NCBI GenBank assembly: GCA_951813855.1
Contig: OX638380.1
Span: 2,496,876-2,560,875, forward strand
Direction of reading: 5' to 3'
DNA length: 64,000 bases
Source of the DNA: an uncultured Verrucomicrobiae bacterium
Lineage (GTDB): Bacteria > Verrucomicrobiota > Verrucomicrobiia > Limisphaerales > AAA164-E04
In this document: piece after piece, positions 36,597-45,514 of the stretch
Numbering within the stretch: position 1 is the stretch's first letter
Layout of the letters: every line of letters begins with the position of its first letter
Notes under the pieces: generated by a model
Told to the model about the DNA's origin: nothing
The model's input: the letters and a program-made list of their open reading frames with translations, nothing else
The model's database searches: none
Program-made: the position numbers and the translations under genes

Positions 36597-36920
36597 TCAG
36601 CCTTTGAGTTCATCGATGTTTTCCACGTCGGTTACGCTATAACGCCGGTAAACCGCCAGAATCAAGGCCAAGCCGACCGCCGCCTCGGCCGCGGCCACCG
36701 CCAAAGAAAAAAGCACGAACAGCAATCCGTCCAACGCTTCGGGATTCGGGCCGAACCGCCAAAAAGCGATGAAATTCAAATTGGCGGCGTTGAGCATCAA
36801 TTCGATTCCGATCAGCACCAGAATCGCGTGGCGGCGAACCAACGTGACGCACAGCCCCAAAGAAAAGAGCAAGGCGCTTAACAACAGATAATCCGATAGC
36901 GAATCCATGGCTCCGTTCAA
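36597..36920 (-). CDS. nuoK: NADH-quinone oxidoreductase subunit K
   Basis: 107 residues, three membrane helices, with the conserved glutamate in IGIELMLNAANLNFIAF and the second Glu helix in AAAEAAVGLALILAVYR. Both are needed for proton translocation in known complexes. The start overlaps the nuoJ stop as ATGA. The normal length is about 100. Confidence 0.95.
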   Translation of the reverse strand: MNGAMDSLSDYLLLSALLFSLGLCVTLVRRHAILVLIGIELMLNAANLNFIAFWRFGPNPEALDGLLFVLFSLAVAAAEAAVGLALILAVYRRYSVTDVENIDELKG

Positions 36921-37411
36921 CCGGGATCCTTCATGGCGACGATGACCGCACCGATCATGGCCGCCGTCAGAAGCAAGGCAATTACCTCCAAAGGCAATAC
37001 GTATTCCGTCATTAACCGCTCGCCGAGCGACTTCACCGAAGCCGGCGATTCCAACTCGGTAATTCCCCGGGATAACGGCGCCCGGTAAATCATCCAGATC
37101 AAACCGGCGAACACCGAACCGCCTACGATTAGACCCGCGATCGATCCTCGGGAATAAGGCGAAACATCGGTTTCAATTTCGCGATTTCGAGTCAACAGAA
37201 CGGTAAACAGAATCAAAATCGTCACGGCGCTGACGTAGATCAGAACCAGTGCGAAACCCAAAAACGGCGCGTCCAAGCGAATATAAAGCATCGCCAACCC
37301 GAAGAAAACGATCGTCAGCGACAACACGCAATGTACCGTTTTCCGTAACACCGAAAGACCGATCGCGCCCGTCAGCACGATCGCGGCAATGATGGCGAAG
37401 GTCAGACTCAC
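36917..37411 (-). CDS. nuoJ: NADH-quinone oxidoreductase subunit J
   Basis: 164 residues, five membrane helices. The TM3-like VLIYVSAVTILILFTVLL is the segment that contains the pi-bulge in structures of complex I. It starts 7 bases after nuoH and overlaps nuoK. Confidence 0.93.
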   Translation of the reverse strand: MSLTFAIIAAIVLTGAIGLSVLRKTVHCVLSLTIVFFGLAMLYIRLDAPFLGFALVLIYVSAVTILILFTVLLTRNREIETDVSPYSRGSIAGLIVGGSVFAGLIWMIYRAPLSRGITELESPASVKSLGERLMTEYVLPLEVIALLLTAAMIGAVIVAMKDPG

Positions 37412-37418
37412 CGACGTT

Positions 37419-38594
37419 TCAGTTCACGTATCGATAGACCCTGGGGCCGCCCTTTTTCCCCGCTCCGCCGCGACCCAACATCAGATAAGCCATTATCACC
37501 GGCGGACTGCAAAACAACCAACCAAAGACCGGCCCCCAGGTCAGGCTGATCCGATGCCACGCTGCCGCGACGATCAACAAGACCACGGCCATCGGCAACA
37601 TGAATTTCCAGGCCAATTGCAATAGTTGATCCATGCGCAAACGGGGAAGCGTACCGCGAATCCAAATGAAAAAAGCGATAATCACGACGAATTTCCCAAA
37701 AAACCAGATCGGCCCCGGCACGAAAGCCAACTGTGGAATCGGCGGATGAAAACCACCGAGAAAAAGCGTGACCGCCAAAGAGGTCATGGCGAAAAGTCCC
37801 AGGTACTCAGCCAAAAAGAACAACGCGTATTTGAACCCGGAATACTCGATCATATGCCCGGCGATAATTTCGGATTCGGCCTCCGGAATATCGAACGGCG
37901 AACGATTGGACTCGGCCAATGCCGCCGTCAGAAACAACAGAAATGCGGCCGCTCCCCAAGGCGTCAGAACATGCCAATGCCAGAAACCGCCCGCTTGAGT
38001 TCCCACGATATCCACCAAGGAAAGCGAACCGGAAATCAATACTACCGTAAGAACCGACAAGAGCATCGGCGCCTCGTAACTGATCATTTGAGCGATCGCC
38101 CGCATGGCGCCCAGCATGGCGTACTTGTTACGACTCGACCAACCGGCCATAAACACGGCCAACTCGGCCAGACTGCCGACCGCAAAGAAAAAAATCAGGC
38201 CGACTTCCAGGTCGACAGGAACCAGATGCCGACCGTCGGGCGCCTGACCGAACGGAATTACGGAGAAAACCAATAAGGCCGTCGTAGCCAACAAGACCGG
38301 GGCCAAAAAATGGACCGTCCGATCGGCCTTGAGCGGAACGATGTCCTCCTTGAAAATCATTTTCAACCCGTCGGCCACCGGCTGCAACAGCCCTGCCGGT
38401 CCCACTCGATTGGGTCCAAAACGGTTCTGAATGCGGCCCAACGCTTTCCTTTCCAACACGGTAGTCAACGCGAAACACCCCGCGAACACCCCGAGCACCG
38501 GCGTAATCGATAACAAATGACCGGCGAGAGGCTGCAGAACCGCCGGGAACAATGCCACCAGTTGCTCCTTGATACTGAGCAGGAGAACTTCCAA
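37419..38594 (-). CDS. nuoH: NADH-quinone oxidoreductase subunit H
   Basis: 391-residue membrane subunit at the quinone site. Hallmarks are the ERKALGRIQNRFGPNRVGP loop, the acidic DIPEAESEIIAGHMIEYSG stretch, and RGTLPRLRMDQLLQLAWK. It starts 8 bases after nuoI. Length is above E. coli NuoH (325); part of the extra lies in the N-terminal segment and in the C-terminus, which ends with an extra helix and a Gly/Lys tail. Confidence 0.95.
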   Translation of the reverse strand: MEVLLLSIKEQLVALFPAVLQPLAGHLLSITPVLGVFAGCFALTTVLERKALGRIQNRFGPNRVGPAGLLQPVADGLKMIFKEDIVPLKADRTVHFLAPVLLATTALLVFSVIPFGQAPDGRHLVPVDLEVGLIFFFAVGSLAELAVFMAGWSSRNKYAMLGAMRAIAQMISYEAPMLLSVLTVVLISGSLSLVDIVGTQAGGFWHWHVLTPWGAAAFLLFLTAALAESNRSPFDIPEAESEIIAGHMIEYSGFKYALFFLAEYLGLFAMTSLAVTLFLGGFHPPIPQLAFVPGPIWFFGKFVVIIAFFIWIRGTLPRLRMDQLLQLAWKFMLPMAVVLLIVAAAWHRISLTWGPVFGWLFCSPPVIMAYLMLGRGGAGKKGGPRVYRYVN

Positions 38595-38602
38595 AGCTTT
38601 TG

Positions 38603-39175
38603 CTAATCGGATGAGGCCGCTTGCTGCCGAGCCTGTTTTTTAGCGACCGCTTTCCTGACGTCTTCCGCTCTCCGCGCTTCGGTTTGCTCAGTTTCCTCCG
38701 GATGAATTTCAGCGCAATATTCGTTGGATTTGGCCAAGCGGCGTTTGTCGAGCAACAGACCGCCGAATCGATCGGGGTTGCTCAATTCGAATTCCGTGTC
38801 CATGCGGATCGCGTCGAACGGACAAACTTCCACGCAAATCTGACAACTCATGCATACGGAAATATCGATATCGAATACGGAGGGTTGAAACTGCATTTTG
38901 CCGACGTAATCCGGCTTCTTCTCCTTATCCTTTTCAATGTAAATGCATTGAGGCGGGCATTCTTTCTCGCAAATGCGGCAGGCGACACAGCGCAATCCGG
39001 CTTCGGGATCGTCGCCATCGAATACCAAAAAGGGGAAATTGCGGGCGTTCTCCTTGGCCGGCAGCCTTTCTTCCGGATACTCGACCGTAACCAAATACTT
39101 CCGGGGGGCAATATACGTGCCGGCGAAATTCTTCGCCGTTTGAGCCATCCCCTTAACGATGCCGCTCCCGATCAT
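38603..39175 (-). CDS. nuoI: NADH-quinone oxidoreductase subunit I
   Basis: 190-residue peripheral subunit with two [4Fe-4S] motifs, CVACRICEKECP and CMSCQICVEVCP, holding clusters N6a and N6b. The charged C-terminus (AEDVRKAVAKKQARQQAASSD) is longer than usual. It is the first gene of this nuo group and has its own promoter-like sequence and an AAGG ribosome binding site. nuoG, its usual upstream neighbour, is absent. Confidence 0.95.
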   Translation of the reverse strand: MIGSGIVKGMAQTAKNFAGTYIAPRKYLVTVEYPEERLPAKENARNFPFLVFDGDDPEAGLRCVACRICEKECPPQCIYIEKDKEKKPDYVGKMQFQPSVFDIDISVCMSCQICVEVCPFDAIRMDTEFELSNPDRFGGLLLDKRRLAKSNEYCAEIHPEETEQTEARRAEDVRKAVAKKQARQQAASSD

Positions 39176-39185
39176 TGCCTTGGAA

Positions 39186-39213
39186 GTCTTAGGTATCGGC
39201 TAGCGGAATTCAA
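39186..39213 (-). promoter_or_regulatory. Putative promoter of nuoI-H-J-K-L-M
   Basis: On the minus strand TTGAAT (39213-39208), 16-base spacer, TAAGAC (39191-39186), followed by ten bases containing AAGG before the nuoI ATG. It supports nuoI as the first gene of this transcript. Confidence 0.4.
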
Positions 39214-39416
39214 GATCATTCAAGTTTGGGCGAGATTCTCTTCCACCGGTACGGTTCTTCGTTCGGCGAACGGCCGACGACTCGGCTACGCCGAAAACCG
39301 AATCGCAGCATACCCTTGAAGGTCCCCGAACGGACCGACGGCCGCTCCAAGTTTCGAACCGGAAGTGAGGCGCCTGATCGATGCTCCGGAAATCACGCCG
39401 ACCGGGATTCAGGCCA

Positions 39417-39445
39417 TTGACCGTAAGTCGTTCGCCTGGAACAAT
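39417..39445 (+). promoter_or_regulatory. Putative promoter of the DUF3883 gene
   Basis: TTGACC (39417-39422), 17-base spacer, AACAAT (39440-39445), 12 bases before an ATG at 39458 that starts the reading frame containing the amber codon. Confidence 0.35.
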
Positions 39446-39457
39446 CAGTCTTTCCCC

Positions 39458-40336
39458 ATGGGTAGGAACAAGGACTGGAACCGGAAAGAATAGGGGCTTG
39501 CGGTAAGCGACTATCTGGAAATGCTCCGCAAGGAACTTCGAGGCCTGCCCTACGTGAAGACCGATCACCGGAGACGATTGAACAAATACCTGAACCGATC
39601 TTCCGGGGCCATCGAGTTCATGCACCAGAACATCAGCGCGTTCATGGAATTATTGGGTTTTACCATTATCCGGGGATACCTCCCCAAGCCCCACTTTAAC
39701 GGACTCCTTATCAAGGTCATCGAGCAAGAATTACGCGAATACGAAAAAACCTATCTACTTCACTCCGAAGTGAACCTAGAGAACTTGCCCGGAACCAAAA
39801 TCGTCGAGAGCCCCCTGTCCTCGAGAACGGAATCGCCTCAAAACCTCATCCGAGACACCGACGAACAAAACGCTTCCGAATTGATGAAACTGCTTGATGC
39901 TTTCGAAAATCCCGCGCTGCGAGACGCTCGCGCCCATCAACTGGGCGAAGCGGGAGAACGCTTCTTTCTGGATCGAGAGAGGGAACGCCTCGACCGAGCC
40001 GGTCATGGCGCTCTTGCTTCCAAAGTGAAATGGGTCGCCAAAGATTACGACGGCGCCGGATACGACATCCTCTCGTATACGACGAAAGGCGCCCCACGAC
40101 ACCTCGAAATCAAAACCACCGCCGGCGGGATCTACCCTCCTTTCTGGATCACCGCTAACGAACTCGAGGTATCCGAACGACGGAGCCAATCGTACGAAGT
40201 CATCCGCATCTTCGATTTCCGTCCTCCAAGCAAAGTCAAAGGAGAGACCAAAGGGATCGGCTTCTATCGAATTCGTCCTCCCCTTGAGGAAAAGGTCATA
40301 CTGGAAACCTCCTCGTATCGGGCCTTGCTTCGCTGA
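39458..40336 (+). pseudogene. DUF3883-domain protein gene with in-frame amber codon
   Basis: From the ATG at 39458 the frame reads MGRNKDWNRKE, then TAG at 39491, then GLAVSDYLEMLRKELRG and continues open to 40336. From memory, related proteins begin like DWTREEN-ELIVADYF-ML, so the stop replaces one residue of a conserved segment. After it, HRRRLNKYLNRSSGAIEF and HQNISAFMELLGF match the family N-terminal domain. The C-terminal DUF3883 region (GAGYDILSYTTKGAPRHLEIKTTAG, near 40060-40130) resembles Mrr-type nuclease folds with D and E-x-K. Translation could restart at ATG 39521 giving 271 residues. Either a recent nonsense mutation, read-through, or a sequencing error. DUF3883 proteins often lie in restriction or defence islands. 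Confidence 0.65.
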
Positions 40337-40719
40337 CGAAGCGGTCGCAGCCGCGGCAAACCTCGACTCTTCCCTGATTTCGTTTCTCGAACTCAGGAGC
40401 CGCTCCGTCGCTGAAAAAATCAGCAAGAAAATTTGAAATTCCCGGGATTATAGAGTATTAGTAGCCTCGGGTGGACTTTGCAGTGGTTCGCCCACCCCCT
40501 GCATAAACTGTCGGCGATTTGGTTCCCAAGTCGTCGGTATTGCTTTTTAAGGCATGACGCCGAGCGAAATTCGACGGCTTTTCCGGCAAGGCCGGCTCAT
40601 GGCGCTCTCAGCGGATCAGGAACAGTTCCGTTTTCCTCGAGAATCTCTGTCCGGCCAAGATCCCTGAACCAAAAGCGACGAACCGCCGGCAAAAGCATCG
40701 CCTCGAGCCGAGCGACGAA
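40337..40719. other. Intergenic stretch, nothing recognised
   Basis: About 380 bases between convergent genes. Open frames present overlap the kinase gene on the other strand and have no family resemblance. Confidence 0.4.
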
Positions 40720-43700
40720 TCACCGACTCACGGTATCGACCACGCGATTTTCCAGTTCCATTAGAACCGCATCGGATTCCTTCCAAATGGCGGACAGGCA
40801 TCGTTCCACCGCAGTCGGATCGTCGTCCGAATCGACGACGGCATTCTCCAACTGACGATACAGAAAGGCCAATTTCCGAGCGCCGATATTGCTGGCGCTG
40901 CCCTTGTAGGTGTGGGCCAGCCGATTCAATTCTTCCCGCGAACCGGCCGCTTGGGCGGCTGCTATCGCCTTTCGCTGGCGAGGGATCTCTTCCCGAAACA
41001 GCTCGACGAGTTCCGTCAGCGGATCGACGGCGGCGCTCGATTCGAAATTCCGAAAATTAGCCAGAACCCGCTCGTCCAAGCGGACCGGTTCGTCTTTCGC
41101 GTCCGAGTCTTCGTCCGGCAACTGTTCCCGCAGCATGATACCGGACAGCGCCGCTTCCATTTTGGACAACATGATCGGCTTGCTAATATAATCGTCCATC
41201 CCGACATCCAAACACTTACGCCGGTCGTCTTCCGAGACGTTTGCCGTCATGGCGATAATGCGGGTGCGATGACCGTCCTCACGGTCGGCCTCCATCTTCC
41301 GAATGCGCCGGGTCGCCTCGTAACCGTCCAATTCCGGCATCTGGCAATCCATCAGCACGATGGGATAACGAGTCTGATTCAGCCGAACGATGGCTTCCAT
41401 GCCGTTATCCACCGATTCGCCTTCGTAACCGAGTTGCTCCAGGAAATGAAGCGCCACCGACTGATTGACCTTGTTGTCCTCGACCACCAGAATCCTCACG
41501 CCTTTGGAACGGTGCTCGGGAATCGATTCGGGTTCGTATTCCTCTTCGCTCCGGACTCCTTCCAGAGCCGCTAAAAGCTGACTGCGTTTGACCGGTTTGT
41601 CGATCACCCGATCCACCCCGCATTGCTTCAGGCGGCGCGAAGATATTTCCTCGCCCACCGGAGCCATCAGCACGATCCGGAGCGCTCCTCCATTAACCGT
41701 GGAACGCGCCGTAGCGCAAAATTTGAGATTGCGATTGCCGGTAACGTTCCGGGCCGCGATCAAAAAATCCACCGGGATCTTCTCCTGGTCGTCATTGAGG
41801 ATGCGGCGCGCTTTGCTCGCCGACGGAGCCGACGAACATTGAATTCCGCAAGACGAAAGCGCCTGTTCGATCGTACGGCAAACCGTATCGTTATCGTCGA
41901 GAATCAATGCCCGAGTGCCGGCCAAAACGTGATGGGAAGGTTGGGTGGGCTTACCGACTGTCGACAGCGTGTCGAACGACAGAATGAACCAAAATTTCGA
42001 ACCCTGACCCGCCCGGCTTTCGACCCGCAGGCGTCCTCCCATCAACTCGATTAGTTGCCGGCTGATCGCCAGTCCCAATCCCGAACCGCCGTATTCCCGA
42101 GTCGTGGAATCGTCGGCTTGGGTAAACGGCTTGAAAATTTTCCGCTTCGTCTTCTCGTCGATGCCGATTCCCGTGTCCCTGACTTCGAACAACAACCGGC
42201 ATTTGCGGCGCTTCGACCTGAGCGGTTGAACGACGATCTGCACCTCGCCTTCCTGAGTGAACTTGATGGCGTTGCCCGTAAGATTGTTCAAGATTTGCCG
42301 CAATCGGGTAACGTCGCCGATCACCTGATCCGGAACGGTCGGATCGATTCGGGAAATCAGTTCGACACCTTTCCGGCAAGCGATCTCGGCCAGCAACTCG
42401 ACGACGCTCTCGACCAAGGCGGTCAGATCGAAGGAAGCGTTTTCCAATTTCATTTTCCCGGATTCGATCTTGGAAAAGTCCAGAATGTCGTCAATGAGCC
42501 GGAGCAGCGTAAAACAGGATTCCTCGATGGTAACCGCGAAATGCAGTTGCTTTTCGTTAAGCTTGGTACGCCGCAGGAGTCCGGCCATGCCGATAATGCC
42601 GTTCATGGGCGTTCGGATCTCGTGGCTCATGTTGGCCAAAAAAATCGACTTCAGACGGGTGGATTCCTCCGCCACCTCCCGAGCTTCCTTCAGGGCTTCC
42701 TCGGCGCGTTTCCGTTCCGAAATATCCTCGACGATGCCTTCGTAATACAAGATTCGCCCCTCTCGGTCCCGAACGGTCCGCGCCGTTTCGGCGATCCAGA
42801 TCTTCTGGCCGTCATGGCGATAGATCTGGGATTCGAATCCGTGCACTTCGCCGTCCTTATCCATCAAGCCCTGGAATTTCCGGCGGCGATCCTGATCGAC
42901 GTAAAGTTGCTTGGCGATGTCCGTCACCTCGTTCAGCAATTCGTCCGCCGAAGTATACCCGTAAATCCTCGCCAACGCCGGATTGGCTTCCTTGTAGCGT
43001 CCGTCCGGAGTGGTCTGGAAAATCCCCTCCATCGCCTTGTCGAAGATCTCCTGATACTTCTTGCGAGCCTGATCGAGCTCCTGCTGTTTCTCGACCATGG
43101 AAGTGATGTCTCGGGAAATACCGAAGGTGCCGATAATTTCGTTGCCGCTGCGAAAGGGCATTTTGCTGGTGAGCACGAAACTTTTTCTCCCGTCTCTGAG
43201 TTCTTCGAATTCCCGTTTGCCGATGATCGGTTTGCCGGTCTTGACGATGGATTGTTCGTCCTCGAAAGCGGCTTGAGCATGCTCGAAGGAAAAAAAGTCG
43301 AAATCGGTCTTTCCCTTGGCCTCTTCGGGCGACTCCAAACCAAACTTGTCGGAAAGCTCCTTGCTGCAAAGGATAAAACGGGAATCGCGGTCCTTAAAGT
43401 AAACGTGATCCGGAATGGATTGCAAAAAGGCGCCCAACAGATCCCGGCGCAAATCCAGTTCCCGCTCGTTACGCAACTGTGCGGTCACGTCCCGAAAAAT
43501 GCAGTGCACCCCGCAGATCCGGTTCCGCGCGTCGCGGAGCGGAGTCTTGGCCACGTTGACGCTGCTCAATTCGCCCGATCCCGTTTGATGATCTTCCACG
43601 GCCTCGAAGCGTTCTCCTGTCTGGAGAATCACTTGATCGTCCTTGCGGTATTTCGCGGCCAAATCGGCCGGAAAAAAATCGTAATCGGTTCGACCGATAA

Positions 43701-44328
43701 CTTCTTCGGGACGCTTCCCGATAGACCGGCAGAAATTCTGGTTGGCGTAGAGGAACCTTCCGGCAAGATCCTTGCAGATGATTTTTTGCGACGAACTCTC
43801 GGCCAAGGAACGGTAGAGCATCTCCCACCGATTCTGATCTTCCAGGGAATCGTTCGGTTCGGAACTCGCCGATAATTCGTCTAGCGCCAAAGCGACAGCC
43901 AAGGAAACCAACGAATGCAACGCCCCCCGCCAAGAGGCGATTCCCTCTTGGGTTCCCCGACGAAAAACCACCAAGGCGCCCAGCACGGTACCCGAGTCGT
44001 CCATCAGGGGCACGCCCGTTCCCGCCCCAGACCCCAGCGACGAGCGGTGAACCGGTTCGAAGCGATCGTCGGTTTCGTCGAAGTCTAGGGGCCGCGCTTC
44101 TTGAATCACCCACCGGCAGAGCTCCTCGACCGCGGCCTGCTCGCCCGCCGTGACGCCGGCGCGAGCGACTAACTCCAGCCGGCCGCCCTTGCGAAGTCCC
44201 AACCCGACAATCTCCGAACCGGACGTCTGCTTGGCCAACCGTACGATCGAATCCCACTTGCCCTCGGGCGGAGACAAGGTCGATTCGCCGCGACGAGTTG
44301 TTTCAGCTGATCCATCGGACGATTCCAT
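40720..44328 (-). CDS. Hybrid sensor histidine kinase (GAF-PAS3-HisKA-HATPase-REC2-HPt)
   Basis: 1202 residues, no membrane helix seen, so a cytosolic sensor. Order: a GAF-like domain (about 20-160); three PAS domains (about 175-285, 300-410, 420-545; PAS/PAC marks such as GRTDYDFFPADLAAKYR and KGKTDFDFFSFEHA); HisKA with NMSHEIRTPMNG near 569; HATPase with N-box LTGNAIKFT, G1 DTGIGID and G2 GGSGLGLAIS; a first receiver-like domain (about 806-930); a second receiver with phospho-acceptor Asp in LMDCQMPELDGYEA near 994; and a C-terminal HPt with His in LAHTYKGSASNIG near 1138. The first receiver has IAARNV where an Asp is expected and is probably inactive. No cognate regulator is adjacent. Confidence 0.9.
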   Translation of the reverse strand: MESSDGSAETTRRGESTLSPPEGKWDSIVRLAKQTSGSEIVGLGLRKGGRLELVARAGVTAGEQAAVEELCRWVIQEARPLDFDETDDRFEPVHRSSLGSGAGTGVPLMDDSGTVLGALVVFRRGTQEGIASWRGALHSLVSLAVALALDELSASSEPNDSLEDQNRWEMLYRSLAESSSQKIICKDLAGRFLYANQNFCRSIGKRPEEVIGRTDYDFFPADLAAKYRKDDQVILQTGERFEAVEDHQTGSGELSSVNVAKTPLRDARNRICGVHCIFRDVTAQLRNERELDLRRDLLGAFLQSIPDHVYFKDRDSRFILCSKELSDKFGLESPEEAKGKTDFDFFSFEHAQAAFEDEQSIVKTGKPIIGKREFEELRDGRKSFVLTSKMPFRSGNEIIGTFGISRDITSMVEKQQELDQARKKYQEIFDKAMEGIFQTTPDGRYKEANPALARIYGYTSADELLNEVTDIAKQLYVDQDRRRKFQGLMDKDGEVHGFESQIYRHDGQKIWIAETARTVRDREGRILYYEGIVEDISERKRAEEALKEAREVAEESTRLKSIFLANMSHEIRTPMNGIIGMAGLLRRTKLNEKQLHFAVTIEESCFTLLRLIDDILDFSKIESGKMKLENASFDLTALVESVVELLAEIACRKGVELISRIDPTVPDQVIGDVTRLRQILNNLTGNAIKFTQEGEVQIVVQPLRSKRRKCRLLFEVRDTGIGIDEKTKRKIFKPFTQADDSTTREYGGSGLGLAISRQLIELMGGRLRVESRAGQGSKFWFILSFDTLSTVGKPTQPSHHVLAGTRALILDDNDTVCRTIEQALSSCGIQCSSAPSASKARRILNDDQEKIPVDFLIAARNVTGNRNLKFCATARSTVNGGALRIVLMAPVGEEISSRRLKQCGVDRVIDKPVKRSQLLAALEGVRSEEEYEPESIPEHRSKGVRILVVEDNKVNQSVALHFLEQLGYEGESVDNGMEAIVRLNQTRYPIVLMDCQMPELDGYEATRRIRKMEADREDGHRTRIIAMTANVSEDDRRKCLDVGMDDYISKPIMLSKMEAALSGIMLREQLPDEDSDAKDEPVRLDERVLANFRNFESSAAVDPLTELVELFREEIPRQRKAIAAAQAAGSREELNRLAHTYKGSASNIGARKLAFLYRQLENAVVDSDDDPTAVERCLSAIWKESDAVLMELENRVVDTVSR

Positions 44329-44824
44329 TTCCTACGGTATCCTTTACCGTCAAAGCTAATCCTAGCATTTTAGGAGCGGAAGGCAATAAACCGGCAACGG
44401 AAAACCAACGAGTGACGCTTCGCCGGCGGCGACCGTTTCTCCCCTGTCTCAGGATCCCGGAGCGCCGGCCGACGACAGTTTTCCCTTCGGCTCGACGAAC
44501 GAACCGGCCCCGAAAAAAAAGGTTGGAATTATTCGACCGGACAACAATCGCAACAACGTCTCTTCCACCGGTCGTCCACATGGCGTTACCGTTAGCAACC
44601 CGGTAGCCCGGAAGGAGAACCGAACCCGGACAAGCCGATTCCTCGACAGCGAGAAAACCCGTATCCGGCCGGCTCGAGAAGCTAGCTGTTTTTTCCTTTG
44701 CAGCCATACCCCCGCCGATTAACCAGCATAATCCATGCCAAGAAAAGTTCGCCGCTCGAATTCGCCGCGAACCCAGGAAATAACTTGACCCCCGCCCTGT
44801 CCTCCCCTCACCCTGCCGTTCCGA
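44329..44824. other. Intergenic stretch upstream of tRNA-Leu
   Basis: About 500 bases. TTGACG lies 25 bases upstream of the kinase start on the minus strand, and TTGACC (44785-44790) precedes the tRNA on the plus strand; neither has a good -10 partner. No gene recognised. Confidence 0.35.
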
Positions 44825-44911
44825 GCCCACGTGGCGGAATTGGCAGACGCGTCAGATTCAGGTTCTGATCTTCGCAAGGAGGTGCAGGTTCGACTCCTGC
44901 CGTGGGCACCA
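44825..44911 (+). tRNA. tRNA-Leu (anticodon CAG)
   Basis: 87 bases with encoded CCA. Acceptor GCCCACG pairs with CGTGGGC, the anticodon arm is TCAGA-TTCAGGT-TCTGA with anticodon CAG, a long variable arm is present, and the T arm is GCAGGTTCGACTCCTGC. Lies 115 bases before the fur gene. Confidence 0.95.
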
Positions 44912-44971
44912 CTCGTGGTCCGGTCCCCGCCCTGTCTTCCCCCCGCCGGCAGCGGCGGAATCCCTTTTTAT

Positions 44972-44990
44972 AATTAGAATCATTCCAATT
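44972..44990 (+). promoter_or_regulatory. Palindromic operator, Fur/PerR-box-like
   Basis: AATTAGAAT-C-ATTCCAATT: 19 bases, arms complementary except one position. It resembles Fur/PerR family boxes in length and AT content and ends one base before the -35 element of the fur gene, so binding would block transcription. Confidence 0.6.
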
Positions 44991-44991
44991 G

Positions 44992-45019
44992 TTGACATGC
45001 TCCCGGCACCCGCTATCCT
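44992..45019 (+). promoter_or_regulatory. Promoter of fur-suf operon, leaderless geometry
   Basis: Perfect TTGACA (44992-44997), 16-base spacer, TATCCT (45014-45019), then six bases to the ATG at 45026. Transcription is expected to begin at or next to the start codon. No ribosome binding site is present. Confidence 0.6.
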
Positions 45020-45025
45020 GTCCCC

Positions 45026-45514
45026 ATGAAAGGACGACCGAGTCGCTCCGGACCGGAATCCGCTCAATTGGCCCGAGAGTTGTCGAAAAGCAACTTGAGG
45101 GTCACTTCCCAACGGGAACGAGTATACCGGATCCTGAGAGAACAGGCGGACCATCCGACAGCGGACGAGGTCTACGTGCGCGTCAACGCCGAACGGCACG
45201 ACATGTCGTTGGCGACCGTCTACAACTCGCTGGACGCGCTGGTCCGTTGCGGCCTGGTCAAACAGGTCAACGTCGACCGAACGGCGACTCGTTATTGCTC
45301 CAACCGGGAAGAACACTGTCACTTCTATTGCGAAGAATGCGGCCGAGTGCACGACATCGAGCTCATCGGCGACCCCGATGATTTTCCCGTCCGGATTCCC
45401 AAGGATCTCGACGCGCATCGCATCGAACTCTCCATCCGGGGAGCTTGCCGTGATCCCCGCAACTGCAACCGCAAGTCTATTTCGCCCCTAACGAACGGCG
45501 AATCCAACTCATGA
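45026..45514 (+). CDS. Fur-family transcriptional regulator
   Basis: 162 residues. The winged-helix DNA-binding half includes [13 protein letters not shown] and [27 protein letters not shown]. The dimerisation half has the metal site [16 protein letters not shown] with a CxxC, and a second cysteine pair in CRDPRNC, probably binding structural zinc. The HD pair after the CxxC is as in PerR-type members. The stop overlaps the sufB start as ATGA, so it is coupled to the SUF operon and probably controls it in response to iron or peroxide. The palindrome upstream suggests autoregulation. Fur and PerR identities cannot be separated from the sequence. Confidence 0.87.
   Translation: MKGRPSRSGPESAQLARELSKSNLRVTSQRERVYRILREQADHPTADEVYVRVNAERHDMSLATVYNSLDALVRCGLVKQVNVDRTATRYCSNREEHCHFYCEECGRVHDIELIGDPDDFPVRIPKDLDAHRIELSIRGACRDPRNCNRKSISPLTNGESNS

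Noticed and set aside
39200..39625. Minus-strand frame of 141 codons upstream of nuoI, considered as a nuoG remnant
   Set aside because: No cysteine motifs or other NuoG features; it overlaps the DUF3883 gene on the other strand.
42055..43875. Plus-strand open frame of 606 codons antisense to the hybrid kinase
   Set aside because: The kinase on the minus strand has all expected motifs; the antisense product has no family-like features.
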